The notes under the pieces: generated by a model
Seen by the model: the letters and a program-made list of their open reading frames with translations, nothing else
Databases searched by the model: none
Told to the model about the DNA's origin: nothing
In this document: in pieces, positions 40,683 to 52,379 of the stretch
How positions within the stretch are numbered: position 1 is the stretch's first letter
How the letters are laid out: every line of letters starts with the position of its first letter
Assembly (NCBI GenBank): GCA_002077065.1
Contig: NAJO01000007.1
Span: 930,001 to 994,000, forward strand
From: Cryoendolithus antarcticus
Taxonomy: Eukaryota > Ascomycota > Dothideomycetes > Cladosporiales > Cladosporiaceae
DNA length: 64,000 nt
Direction of reading: 5' to 3'
Program-made: the position numbers and the translations under genes

Positions 40683-43600
40683 CTAACGCCCACCGAGCTC
40701 CTGTGAATATCGATTGCTGTATTCGCTATCTGCACTTCGTGTCAGTAGTCACCTAGCAGCTGCAAATTCGATCAACTCACTCTTCGATGACTTCTTCACA
40801 CTGGTGTTGTTGCGTGAAGACCCTCCGCCAAACCTCTTCATCCGAGTACCTAGCCCACCGGTACCAGGCACATGACGACCAGGATCTACGATACGCGGCA
40901 AATCGTTGACGGACTGCGAAGAGCCGGACAGCATCCCAACTCCATTCGAGATGCCCTGAGATCTCGTCGCGACATTGCTAGTGGTCTGGCGACGCTTGGC
41001 TGTTCCCGGACGCTCGGCTAGAGTATCATGAGGTGCCGAGCGCTTGTTGAGATTGGATCTGCCGGCAAGGCGGGCATCGACGGGAGCGTAGGGCGCTAAG
41101 GTACGGCGAGTCGGCTTGGCTGAACCTGCGACAGTGTGATACTGGCTCTGGGAGCGACCACCATGATCGAGTACGAATGGCGGGGAGCTGCTGTGGTTGC
41201 TATGATTGCCACTCATGGCTGAGTGGTCACCGGCTTTCTTGGCCTTCTGAGCACGAGTGGGCTCGGGTGTTTTGTACCGATCGATGGAGGGTACAGGCTG
41301 CAATACTGTTCGAGAGTAGTCGTGCACGCTGCCGTAAGACGCAGTCCGCTTCGATGCGCTGTTGGGTTTGGCTACTGGCTTGCGGAAAATGTAGTCCATC
41401 TTGGGCGCGGCGGCAACTTGTAGCGCCTCCTCAGTCCTTTGCTGCGGATCTTCGTAAATGTGGAAGTCTTGCCCGTCAGCCACTGGTAGGGTCGCCATCG
41501 ATACGCCCTGTCCCTGGGGCTCATTGACCAGTGGCTTTCCAGTCCATGTGAAGTACCGGCTCTGCGAGGCTACGGCGGTTGCCACCGGGACGTCAGACGA
41601 AGAAACGGCGTTCTTGAAGTCTGCGAATTTCAATAGAGCCTCGTCGGATTGCGTCTCGGGCACAGTCTCAGGTAGCGCTCGCGTGGACCCGGAGTCCAGC
41701 ATCTCATCGCTATTCGCCGTGAAACAGGTTCTGAATTCGGTATGCATCTGCGAGCCCTTGGGATAGCTGGCAGCATACCGTCCGAACTGCGACTCTTCGA
41801 CGAGTGGACCGGGCACCTTCGTGAGTGCAGTAGCGTCGCGTGACTTCGGCCGGATCACCTCTGGAGCCAGTATCGGGCCGGTACTATGTGTAGAGCGGTC
41901 TACCTTGCGACGCTGTCTGGGAGGCATGGTGACAGGACCTGTGCCGGTGTTCGGCGTCTCCTTATTGGTTGATTGAAGTACTGTAGCGTGAACCGACGAC
42001 TGCTGTGGGGTGTCTTCTGTATCGTCGTCTCGTATAGTGGGTGGCAGTGCCGACGTGTTTGCCAGTGGCGCCGTGTTCTGCAGATCGGAGTCCGTGTTGG
42101 TACCAACATTGCGCGCGTTGGAAACTCTGTCATTCACAGCCTGCTCTGCAGCCTCGAGGGCACTAATAGCCACCTTCTTGGCTTCGGCGACGTCTGTCAG
42201 GTCTCGACGAGCTTTGTTGAGAGCTTCTCGCCACTTGTCCTCTTCCTGCGTCCAGCGCTCCTGTACGGTCCGCTTGAATTTGTTCATATCTTGGACCTTC
42301 GCGTCCACATCGTTCTCCGCGTCTGCGAGTCGGCTTTGCAAAGCCTCAACTTGCACACGGTGCTTGTGTTCCGCGTCGCGTCGCAAATTTTCAAAGCTTT
42401 CTTTCGTGTGTAGAAGCCCGGTGTCAGACTGTGCAAGCTTGTCATCGGCCTCGGATAGCTGTCTTTGCCAGTCTTCTCTGGCAGCACTGTGCTCCGATCG
42501 CAATCTTTCGATGGCTGACTTTGCCGCAGTCTCAGAAGACAATGCAGATTCGAGGCGCGCCTTAAGCTTCTTCTCAGAAACAACAAGTGTATCGACTCGG
42601 GAGAGGGCATCGTTCCTTGCGGACTCTGCGGTTTCTACCTCTTCCTTACTCCCTTCCAGATCGCGGGAGACTTGAGCATTGGACTCTTCAAGTTTCGCAT
42701 GTCGGCTTCGGAGATCATGAACTTCGGATATCGCATCTGCTGTCGCTTGTCTACACCCGTCCCTGTCGCTGTTAAGCTGATCGTAGGCCTCTGCGTTCTC
42801 GGCAAGCTGGGTTCGGAGATTTTCGATCTCGCCAGTGAGGCTTTTGTTCCTGGTCTCAATTGCATTCTTCTCGTTCGCAGCACTATGCGCCATCTCGAGC
42901 TCGGCGTCTTTGCTCTGTAAATCAGCTTTGACTTCTTCAAGCTGCGTCTTAAGATTCGATTGCACGGTCAATTCGCTCTGCAGTCGCTCAATGTCGCGAC
43001 TAAGCATCTCTGCTTGTTCAGACTTCTCGTAGAGTTGCTGCACTGCATTATCACGCTCAGCTGTGACTTCCTTCGCTGCATTGGCGTAAGTAGCTTTCTC
43101 CTGTATGCGGAAGCTGGTGGCAGAGTCGGACATGAACCTCACACCGTCAGCATACCCTTCCTGTCGGGCTTGCGCAATCTGAGTCGTATGTCAGTAGATT
43201 GATCTGATGGCCTGCCTAGGTTTGACTCACTTCGATCTCGACGTCCTCTCGAGTTGGATCCGGGCTTGCTCTTGCCGGGATCGTGACCTGGGGTGTAACA
43301 TCATCGATGTTCACATCGCGTGTTGAAGCAGCTTCGATCAGACCGTCCTGTGCCGATTTCGCCTTCCTGAGTTGTGTCTCTAGCTCTACAGCTCTTTGGA
43401 GTGAAGTTTGCAAGCGCTCCATGAGCTCCGCATGTTCTTGCTTGTCAGAGACGTCCTGCTGCTCGACCGTACACTGCCAGCTCATGAGATCCTGATGTAG
43501 AGTCTGGGTGGCACCCATCACAATGCTATTGATCCGTGCGATTGCCTCATCATCACTATGGCTATTGACGGTAGTGGCGAGAGCGTGAACAGCTTCCTCA

Positions 43601-45169
43601 ACTCTAATCCTGTCATCAGTTTCCGGTACATCAACGGGACAAGCTGACTCACCCCTTGACAATATCTCCAACTTTCTCACTGACGGCTGCACAGTCACTC
43701 GGACTGGCTATAGCCTTTCCGTCCAGACCCTCCAGCGTCTGCCGCATCGTTTGAAGCTCGCGCGTAATGTTTGTTCCTGTGTCGGTAACAGCGCTGAGCT
43801 GCGTCTCGACCATTGCTCGGAGACTGGCGACATTGTCGGCTAGCGATTTACGCTCAGCACTCTCCAATGCCACGACCTTTGTCTCAAGAACTTGTGTGTT
43901 GATACGCTGCTCGCTGATTTGATGTGCAGCAGTCTCGAGCTTCGCTAAAGCATCAGTATGGCTTGCGTTGACGTCCTGTAGTCTTGCCTCCAGGTCCTCA
44001 ACCTTCCTCTCAGCATCAAATTTCGCCTCCTCAGCCTTTTCCAGCTGTTGCGTGACGTTGCGCAGCTCATTGACTCTAGACTGAACAGTATCACGTAAGT
44101 CCTGTATGGCATTCGCTGACTCGCGCTGCTCGACCTCATGATCTGCATCGGCCTTCTGCTTCTCCTGCTCCAGAGTGCGCAGATCCTCGCGAAGTCGATG
44201 GACTCGACGATCTAGATCAGCGCTGGCCTCGTGAGACGCTGAGATTTCGGCTTCTAGGTATGCACGTTCCTGAGTGAATGCAGAGATCGAGCTCTGCTCT
44301 TTCTGACGTAGCTTGTACTCGATAACCCTGAGCAAGTCGTGCGTGTCGTCATCTGGTGCGGTGCGAGGCGTGACGGAGGGATGCTGGGTGCGAGAGTAAT
44401 CGCGATGAACCTCCTGCGGTGCTGGCTGGGAAAAGCGGACTTGTCTGGAGGATGCTTGCTGGCGTGACTCGACAACACTTGCACAGTCAGCCTGCGTTGG
44501 ACGGGCCTGATCATGGCGTCGTGGAGGATCGGCACGCTGTTGCGTGAATTCAGCTTCATTGTTCATATCGATGCCGACGTTCTCGGTCTGATTGTCGTCT
44601 GCGCTGCCTGAGGATGACTCCGAGTATATTTGCTGATCACATCGCTCCTGATCGTCGAGAGCGATGTCATGAACGTGGTCGACTGCCTCGGGTAAGGTGT
44701 CTTCATCTGGCCAGTCTCCGTCGATGGGTATTGGAGCTACGGAAGTTGCGTCGATAGTTATGCCATCTGCTGCATAATGCTTGTCGACAGACTCGGTAGT
44801 TTGCGTCTTCTCCGCGCTAGTCATGTTGGGCGGCTGCTCGTACGAGTCCGAAGGAGGTCCCACAGTCTCCTCACGGTCACCGGAGTAAACTTTATTTCGG
44901 AACTCGACAGCGTCCGGAAGAGACGCCTCCGAGTGGGCGTCAGATTCTCCATCGCTGTACGGTCCATCGTCGTGATCACGAGTCTCGGAGCAGTGCTGGG
45001 TATCTGCTTTCAGTGCCCGTGGCTCGTCCTGCACATCCGAGCTTCCATCGTCCGCATCAGACATTGTTACTTCGTTATCTTGCTGCTGCTTTGGTCCTGT
45101 GCCAGTCCACTGAGAAGGCTCGGTAAAGTCTACGAACGCAGAGGCCACTGCTCCCGAAGACTCAGCCAT
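40683..45169 (-). CDS. large coiled-coil protein of unknown function
   Basis: Four exons (43653-45169, 43231-43609, 40781-43178, 40683-40729) give 1446 residues; all introns are GT-AG and phases agree. Residues 1-270 are acidic and disordered (MAESSGAVASAFVDFTEPSQ). Residues 275-900 are long coiled coils rich in Glu, Ala, Leu and Arg (EQEKQKADADHEVEQRESAN; LRSEHSAAREDWQRQLSEAD). The rest is disordered, basic and Ser/Pro-rich with nuclear-like clusters (GTAKRRQTTS, PPRQRRKVDRS). The last exon is only 16 codons (ending SNRYSQELGGR); its splice replaces a weaker read-through end, and the short tail looks like a conserved docking tip. I recognise no domain. A structural role at spindle, kinetochore or septum would fit the shape, but that is speculation. 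Confidence 0.75.
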
Positions 45170-46438
45170 GAGATTGAGCGCGGTCGGGATGCTTGTGAAG
45201 TAAGTACATGAACACTGATCCAGCTGTGAAGACTAGTAGCACCACGTAGTACCTCACATCATATCATGAGTGCCATGCGAACCCGCAGTGAAGAATGAGA
45301 AGTGCAATGCAGTCGTGTAAGAAACTCAAGCGTGAAGTCGAGATAAGGTTCAGGCAGCCAGAGAGCGACTTCCCTCAATAGTAAAGGATAGACGCCACGC
45401 CCTCGAACATAGAGCCTGAGAAACATGGATGAGGTGAATGGGCGCCGAAATCGCCTTGAAATGACGGGAATATCAACTTATCATGTTTCCCTACCTCCGC
45501 TCTTGAGAAGGTCAAATGTCTCGGTTGCAGAGATTGCTCGCTTGTGGGTTGATACAGCACGCCGCGACAACGTGATCTCTAGATAGGGTGCCGTGGAGAG
45601 GCGAGAACGTCGACCGTAGAAGCTCCGTTATCTCTCGGCGACGCAGTAAGAGCAAAATGACACTCGCAGCGCACTCGACATTAGCATCTGGATCTTTAGA
45701 CTTTGAGGAGAGCGGGAGTACCTCATCGCTTCGAGTTCTGGTCCTATGCTCCTGCATTCACTTACTTCCACGATCTGATTTTGGCGTTGCCTCGTCAAGT
45801 GTCGCAAAACTCGACTTCAGACCTTGACCCATTCTGAACGACCTACAAAGTGATCAAGGCTGTCCGCGTTCGCATTGCTGATGCAGCCTCCAGTCGATGT
45901 GGCATAGACCGCCAGACAATCAACGATATCAGATACCAACTAGTCTGACCTCTCCATCTGGATACGTGTAGCGAGCTTGCTCCTCCAGTCAAAAGCTAGT
46001 CGCCAGTAAAGACTGAGCCGAACTTTATGGACGAACGCAATGGTGGCACGGCTGATCTCATCTGGTGCGCACTGAGGGTGCCAAGCCGTGTTATGCGCAT
46101 TCCTGCAGATACACGATGCTTGAGTGTGCCACAAGGGCGATCGGTCAGCTACATCACAGCTTGGCCGTTCATGTTCTCGTCCGCAAGCTTATACAAAACT
46201 CCTCGAAAACCCCCAACTGTAATGCGAAGACTTCGTTGTATAGCGTCTTGCAAGGCCGGCTTAGCAGACTAACCTCCCGCGCTCACTGCCCCTTGGTCCA
46301 ACCGAATCACCATTCTCGACACTTCAAGTCAGGATAGGCCTCGTCTTGCACAATACTGAACTTCGAGCACACCGACATCAAGCTCAGTCGGTGGTTCAGT
46401 CGCTTGCCCTTCACAGGATCCTTGCTCGACCACAGATG
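45170..46438. other. gene-poor stretch
   Basis: About 1.3 kb. The left part is the promoter of the coiled-coil gene. Open frames up to 90 codons occur on both strands (for example minus 45512-45757) but none has recognisable features. Confidence 0.4.
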
Positions 46439-46750
46439 ATGGACCAGGACACGCAAATACAGCTCATCTTCGGGGTGATTGCCAGCATACTCGCAATGGT
46501 GGCCATATACTACGCCAGACATAGCTACCGCAGTACGTGTATCCGTACCATGACCAAGTTTCCCCACTGACTCGCAAATTTGATGTTAGGCCGACAGCTT
46601 AGCCCAGTGCTTCCTATACACAGGAGTTATGCACAGAGCACGGTACGACGACACTCGCGACGGGCCTTGTACATGTTGGAAGACATTGAGATTGGCAGTT
46701 GGCCTGATCAACGAACGAATGAGCCCTATCGAGTCCACGAGCTTCGATAG
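46439..46750 (+). CDS. small single-helix membrane protein (mini-gene copy 1)
   Basis: Two exons, 46439-46532 and 46590-46750, give 84 residues. The intron (57 nt) has a GTACGT donor, a CTGAC branch site and a TTAG acceptor. Exon 1 codes a short acidic start (MDQDTQIQ) and one membrane helix (LIFGVIASILAMVAIYYA) ending in a basic ARHSYR. Exon 2 codes a basic tail (LPIH, RRHSRRALYMLED) that ends HELR. I know no family for it. The model is supported by a diverged second copy 1.6 kb downstream with the same exon-intron structure and the same motifs (see 48078-48400). The codon before this ATG is also ATG (46436), so the product may be one residue longer. The protein would be a tail-anchored or single-pass membrane protein. 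Confidence 0.6.
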
Positions 46751-48077
46751 CTGCAGTGGTGCAGCAGAGCACTACAGCGAGCGATCTGAATGCTCTCCAG
46801 CAACAGCACTACCAAGGTCTGCCGAAGCACGGCAACACGGTGAACACAACCGCCAGGGGTTTGCTTGCATTGCTGTGGTGTACGACGATGATCGCGATGT
46901 CCTCTGCTTGATTGGCCGCAGATCCGCGTGTCCACGGTCGAATACTGTCGGCCTATATCATCTCATTCACGCAGTCGCACCGCGGCAAAAGCTGGGAGCT
47001 TTAAGCAGCGCAGCCCGATGATCCTGACCCCAGCGCATTATCGGGATCAGAGAACATACCAATTGCCGATCCAGTAGAAGTGGGATATCATGGATGTGCC
47101 ATGCGTTTGCAGGTATAGACTATATATCACAGCGCTAAATTCAAGTCAATGTCTGGCCACGTGATTAGACAGCAGAGAACGTTCTCAGGCTGATGCAGGA
47201 GGCCGCATAGGAGTTACAGCACTGCTCTGATGCTCTTCCATGCGTAATGTTCCACATTGCTACCAGTCCTGGATTTTGTAGCTGCGACATCTGTGACTTG
47301 TTCAAGTCGGCCGAAACGAGACCGAGAGGTCGGGTTATGTCGCTTGGTCAGATACCCAGCCAGGTACACAGTAGCATGGAGTACGGGGCAGGACTGCGGG
47401 CAGGCACATGCAGCGTGCCCTGACGTTCATAAGTCCATTCTTCCAGAACATTCGAGACTTCGTCTGCATTTGTTTGCGGCGCAAATTAGATCCGGAGCGG
47501 AGTAGTCGGAGAGCACCGGATTTTCTTTCTACCCGTTCGTGTGAGGCGCAGCGAATGACAGCGAGTAGTCGTCAGCTGTTTAGAGAAGATAAGGTGGGAT
47601 GAACCTATAGTAGTGAGAGAATCTAACGGCAGCCTAACAATCAGTAATAGGTACTTGCGCTCACGGCGTTAGCAATGAACCGACGCCCCGAAGACTGCTC
47701 AGTTCTCTCCTACTTCACTCGCTACACCTCCACACAGACATGCCAACATCAGCTGACTCCGTGGCCTCCCGTTTCATTCTTAGCTGTCGCCGGTGCGTGT
47801 GTACTCTGGCGCTGCAGGGATGCCTTGCGATCACCTCTACACCCGACTTCTGTTGACTGAGCAGTGTAATCACATGTCAAGCGCACGACTTGCCATCTCC
47901 ACGGCCAAGGCTTAAGTATTTCTCATTCTGCTCGCTCTCCTGCTGCTCGGTTTCCCAGCACCCGACTCTCTAGCGCCTCTTGATATCAACCTGCGCGAAA
48001 GCGAATCTTGCATTCGTGGTGTTCTAAGGCATAGAGCGAAGACGAGATCCAAGTGTCTGTACTCACACATTTAGACC
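46751..48077. other. gene-poor stretch between the two mini-genes
   Basis: About 1.3 kb with only short scattered open frames on both strands. No third copy of the mini-gene was found by eye. Confidence 0.45.
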
Positions 48078-48400
48078 ATGGACTTCGATACCAAGGTGCA
48101 AGTGGTTTTGGCATCATTGCAAGCGTACTCGCTCTTGTCGCCGTGCAATTCACGAGAAGAAGCTATCATTATACGTACGAGCGAGCCCATACATAGTGCC
48201 TCTGATCTGACCAACTGTCCCCAGCACGCCGACAGCCCGACCCGCTCCTGCCAATACACAATGGTCATCTCCACAAGCTGAATCGTCGACACTGCCGACG
48301 GATGTTATACGTGCTCGACGAAATGGAGTTGCACGACTGGTGGGATCTGAGGGCAGCGATCCCGCGCTCGAGTCAACCTCCAGGGTTGCTGAATTCGTGA
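48078..48400 (+). pseudogene. mini-gene copy 2, membrane segment out of frame
   Basis: A paralogue of the gene at 46439-46750. The start (MDFDTKVQVV) and the downstream exon (LPIH, RRHCRRMLYVLDE, DWWDLR) match copy 1, as do the GTACGA donor (48175), CTGAC branch site and CAG acceptor (48224). Between them the membrane helix is readable only in the +1 frame (GFGIIASVLALVAVQFTRRS, against copy 1 FGVIASILAMVAIYYARHS). The shift begins in a short T run near 48110-48115 (one T fewer than expected), and the original frame returns at the donor because exon 1 is 97 nt against 94 in copy 1. The spliced frame is thus open for 90 codons but its helix is scrambled. Decay, or a one-base assembly error in the T run plus a shifted donor, could explain it. 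Confidence 0.55.
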
Positions 48401-49245
48401 CCTACGCCGACCCACGATAGCACAGATATATAGACTCATACTGCCAATCCGTACAAGCGACTGGATCACTACGATTTCGAAACAGAGCGTGATTTGAGGC
48501 TTCGGCGTATAAGAGCTCTTCTACGATTTGTCCTGTATGCGTGTACGGCCCAGCTTTAAACATGACGCATCAGCTGAACGCTACGTCTCGTGACAGAGAT
48601 CGACTTTCTCTTAAGCGCTGTCCCTTTCACTTCTTGAAGACTGCCTTCGTATGGTCAGAGCTGCTCGATCGAGCCCGGTTGGACAGCGCTGGAGCAAATT
48701 TGCAACCACAAAGTCAAAGAGCAGATATGGAGGTAAGGGGCGAAGAGTAGATCCTCCACTTCAATGTATAAAGGAACCTTGCTCTCCACCTTCCAAGTGC
48801 TTCTCCATGCTCGACAAACCTCATATGCTTCTGCCGGGCTGTTTTGTCGTTCGAGGATTCAAATGTGCAAGCGTGGAGCGCGCCACTAGAGTTGTATACG
48901 AAAGCGCTTCATTACGATGCCGCTACAAATGCCATGAACGCCGAGTGGTCGTTCACACGTACTCGTGATGTCAATCCCGGAACGCCAGACGTCCTAACCA
49001 CGCTCAATTGTCGCAATGCCACTATCATTAGATCAATCCTTGTTAACGACTCTCAAACTCCTTCTCGGGTTCAGAAGCACACCGACAAAAGTCGGCTCCC
49101 TACCACTCAAAAGATCCTCGTCATCACTGCTCTCCCGCCGCAAACTCTGATACCCAGCTCCACTCCCGCCACCGCTGTTGCCCTGCCCGACCAGCGTCTG
49201 TGGCTGGCTTGAGTATTTGCTTCCACTCTCCACTCTGGAGGCTTC
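48401..49245. other. intergenic, possible unassigned frame
   Basis: A plus-strand frame at 48844-49212 (122 codons) has protein-like wording at its start but no recognisable domain, and it runs into the 3' region of the Kelch gene. Not called as a gene. Confidence 0.35.
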
Positions 49246-51527
49246 CTAAGAGTTCTTATAGTAGCCTCCCATATCCATGCGTCGGCGGTCCGAAGAGGAC
49301 TTGGACGCCTGATCCGAAGCGAGGAGTCCAGGGATCGCTGGCGTCTTCTCACCTCGTGCTTGACGCTGCGCCATCTCGACGTGATGTTTATATAGCGCGA
49401 GCTGTTTGCGGTAGACGTATGTGCAGAACAACAAGTAGCAGACGGCGATAAACAGCAATCCTGCGATGACGCCTGCTACGATAGCGGCGATGTTTGGGCC
49501 GGACTTCTTGTTGTTCGACGCCGCTTGGCCTCCATTCAGCGATCCAGGGGCGGCAGTCTCGGTTACGGTCGCGCCGGAGGAGTCGGTGACGGTGTATGTG
49601 ATCGGCTTGCCTGTCGCCATTGGACCTGCCGTCGCTGAAGCGGCGGGTGTGGTAATAGTAGCGCCGCCTGTGGGACCACCGCCGATGACTGAGATCACGG
49701 CTGCGGGGACAGAGTAGCCGTAGGAGCCTTCAAGACCACCTTGCGAAGTGCCGTTGTACAATTGCGCGGCTTGCTGGTTGAAAGGGTTATTAGCGCCCGT
49801 TGAGACGAAGCTCGAGGCAGAAGGAGAGGACGAGTCGGCTGCAGCAGTGCCAGATGCGCCAGCGGAGGTGGCACTGGAGGGGTCGGAGCCAGATGCTGAG
49901 CCAGCGCTGATAGCGGTGTACTTCTGCACCCACGCGAGGTTGCTCATGTCGAACACATAGATACCTGGGCTCTCGCAGGTGAGTTGGTCGCCTACGTAGC
50001 CGCCCACCATGACCATCTGGCCGTTCCAGACGTTGCAAGTATGTCCACTGCGACCGTATGGGACCGACTGCTTGCTCATGTCGACTTGAATCCAGGTGAA
50101 AGACGGCACGGTTAGGATCCACATGTCGTCGAACTGGGTCTGGTTGCCGTATGGTATCAGGTTCTGGCCACCGAACATGTAGATGTTGTAGCTGCTGCCG
50201 TCTGGCGCAGCTGCGACACCAGCGCAGGGGTTGACACGCATAGTCGGCGTCGGTCCAGCGGTGGACTGCTTGTACCACTCGCTTGTTGCAATGTCGTAGA
50301 CATCGACATTGTTCATTTGGGTCTATGACGTGAGGTCAGCATATTCTCTTTGCGAGCGGGTTAGCATGCACTTACGTAGGTCTGATTCGTGCCACCTGCC
50401 ATGGCGATGAGGATACCCTCGTCACCAAAGCCAGGCACGTACACCAGTATACCATCAGCTCGGTCAGTGAAACCAGCCTTCGACTGCAGACCACCCTCGG
50501 TGACATTGCGGTAGTTCCCGTCAGTTCCAGCAGTCTGACCGTTGCTCAGCGCATCCACTTGAGGGTTGGCTCGTTCAGGGAAGGTGAATTCGAGAAGCGA
50601 CTGAAGGTACTGTCGCGGTATGTAGTTTGCCCAACTCTGTGTGGTGTACTCGTCTAGATGGCCTCCGAAGTAAAAGCCTCGGCCAAGTGACGGAACACTG
50701 ATGGACGCGCCCTCAGATGCACCTTGCACAGGGTCGTTATTGCTTGGCGCACTCTTACCGCTTGAGGTCTTCGGATTGCTGTGTTCAATCCACTGCTGGT
50801 CTGGTATGCTGTACTCCCATGTAGCGTATGGGCCCGGCTTGACGATGGGCTTCCACGACACTTGCCCCCCATAGAGGAATAGCGACTCATGTGAGCTCCA
50901 TAGAGTACCCAGAGCCACAGCAGGTGGTCCAGATGGTTGTGGTAGTCCAGTCAGCGATGGTGTACCGATATCCCACGACTTCGTCAGGTCAAGTGTGAGG
51001 AAGTCGTTATTCCATGTGTTCTCTGTTTGTCCCTCCGATGTCGAAGCCTGTCCGCCATACAAGTACAGTGTCCCATTCACCACCGCCGACTGTTGCGCCC
51101 ACCTGAAGCAGACATCTGTCGGACTGTCGTCTCGCCTCGACAAGTCCACTCCCGCGTGTGAGCGCGCTGTCACTGGTATCACACCAGCGTCTACGGGCTG
51201 TACAGGTAGAGCGCCTTGTCCGAGGAATCCAGTGCTTTGCAGTATCGGGAAAGCGAGCGCCAGGATAAACGCCACACCACCAAGTCGATACATGAGCGCG
51301 GTGCTACTGAGTGGCGATGGGCTGCGCACCCTTTGACTTGTGTGTGTAGTCTGAGGATACCTTTCGACAACGTGGACTTCGTCTTTGCTCCGAAACCTTA
51401 CTGTAGCAGGCCTATCCCTCTTACTCGAGCTCTCCACTGTCGCAGCCGGCACTTCAGTCGCAACGTCGTCCAGCAGTCCAGTTTCGCGGAAGACAGAGCG
51501 TCGACGCTGCTGTTGAGGATCCGCCAT
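49246..51527 (-). CDS. Kelch-repeat membrane protein
   Basis: Two exons, 50376-51527 and 49246-50322, give 742 residues; the 53-nt intron is GTAAGT...TAG in phase 0. Residues 1-77 are polar and basic, then a membrane helix or signal anchor (YRLGGVAFILALAFPIL). The lumenal or outer part has Kelch blades: NGTLYLYGGQAST, ESLFLYGGQVSW, GRGFYFGGHLDEY, GILIAMAGGTNQTY, YNIYMFGGQNL and GQMVMVGGYVGDQ. A Ser/Ala/Thr-rich stalk of about 130 residues follows, then a second helix (IAAIVAGVIAGLLFIAVCYL) and a basic cytoplasmic tail. The plan recalls fungal Kelch proteins with a stalk at the cell surface; role unknown. Several N-glycosylation sites (NGT, NQT, NVT) suit an outward-facing propeller. Confidence 0.85.
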
Positions 51528-52379
51528 CGTCTTGTCGTCTGCGCATGGACGATATGCAATGACTGATATACGCCGGCGCGCAACACAAGAAACCGATCCA
51601 GGTCGGAGTAAACGAGCGAATGGATATTGTGGCTTGATATGCCTACGTCAATCCCACTAGGCGCGTGCTGGGCTAATATGCAAAACACCCTGCCGTTATA
51701 GGTACATGGCAGGGGTACATAGATCGGATATCCCGCTGTGAACACCGCGTTGAGGGCACACTGCAGGTACCACTACGCCGAGAAGGTCCTGTAGACTGTC
51801 ATGTGAAGTTGCGGAATCCTCCTAGTTGCAAAGCAGGGAAACTTGCAGCGACGGAATGCTAACGTGGAGGAGATAATTGAAAGTGCAACAAACCGTTGGA
51901 GATATCGATATGCCTCGCCTCGTCGCACAGATGACATGCCGTTTAAAGATCAACATTTACCAAGGAAGACTTGTTAAGCGAGTCCAGTTGAGGCCCGTTC
52001 GCTTCGTCGGCAGGTGTTGGATGACGTTCATGGAAACCATTCGAGAGTTCGTTAGACTCGAGCTAATCTCGATCCAGGGCCTGTGACCGCGTGGGAGGAA
52101 ACCTTGGCATCAACATCAACTCTTTGCATCGCCTATGCCACATTCGCAGCACCTGGTACTCAAGCCAGTGTCCCTACTCGCAGAACACAGCGCAAGTCAG
52201 CACAACATTGATGCCAGCTTTGCTCGTAGGCTCATTCGATGTCAAGTATGAGGAGGCGGTAGGCTCATAGGACTTGGGGTGGACGGCACCACTCAATTCG
52301 GACGTGTTCAACACGCGCCTGCTCTGAGGAACTCCTTTCATACCTCGCGTACACACCTTTCACGAAGCAAACCGCAAAT
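51528..52379. promoter_or_regulatory. divergent intergenic region, Kelch gene / TFIIIC subunit gene
   Basis: 852 bp head to head. A plus-strand frame at 51877-52086 shows no family features. Presumed promoters of both genes. Confidence 0.45.

Noticed and set aside
48225..48419. Alternative open frame of about 60 codons through exon 2 of mini-gene copy 2
   Set aside because: It fits splicing of the shifted helix frame, but similarity to copy 1 (RRHCRRMLYVL) is in the other frame, so that frame was taken as the ancestral one.
48844..49212. Plus-strand frame of 122 codons
   Set aside because: No domain, no homologue known to me, no signal; may be chance.
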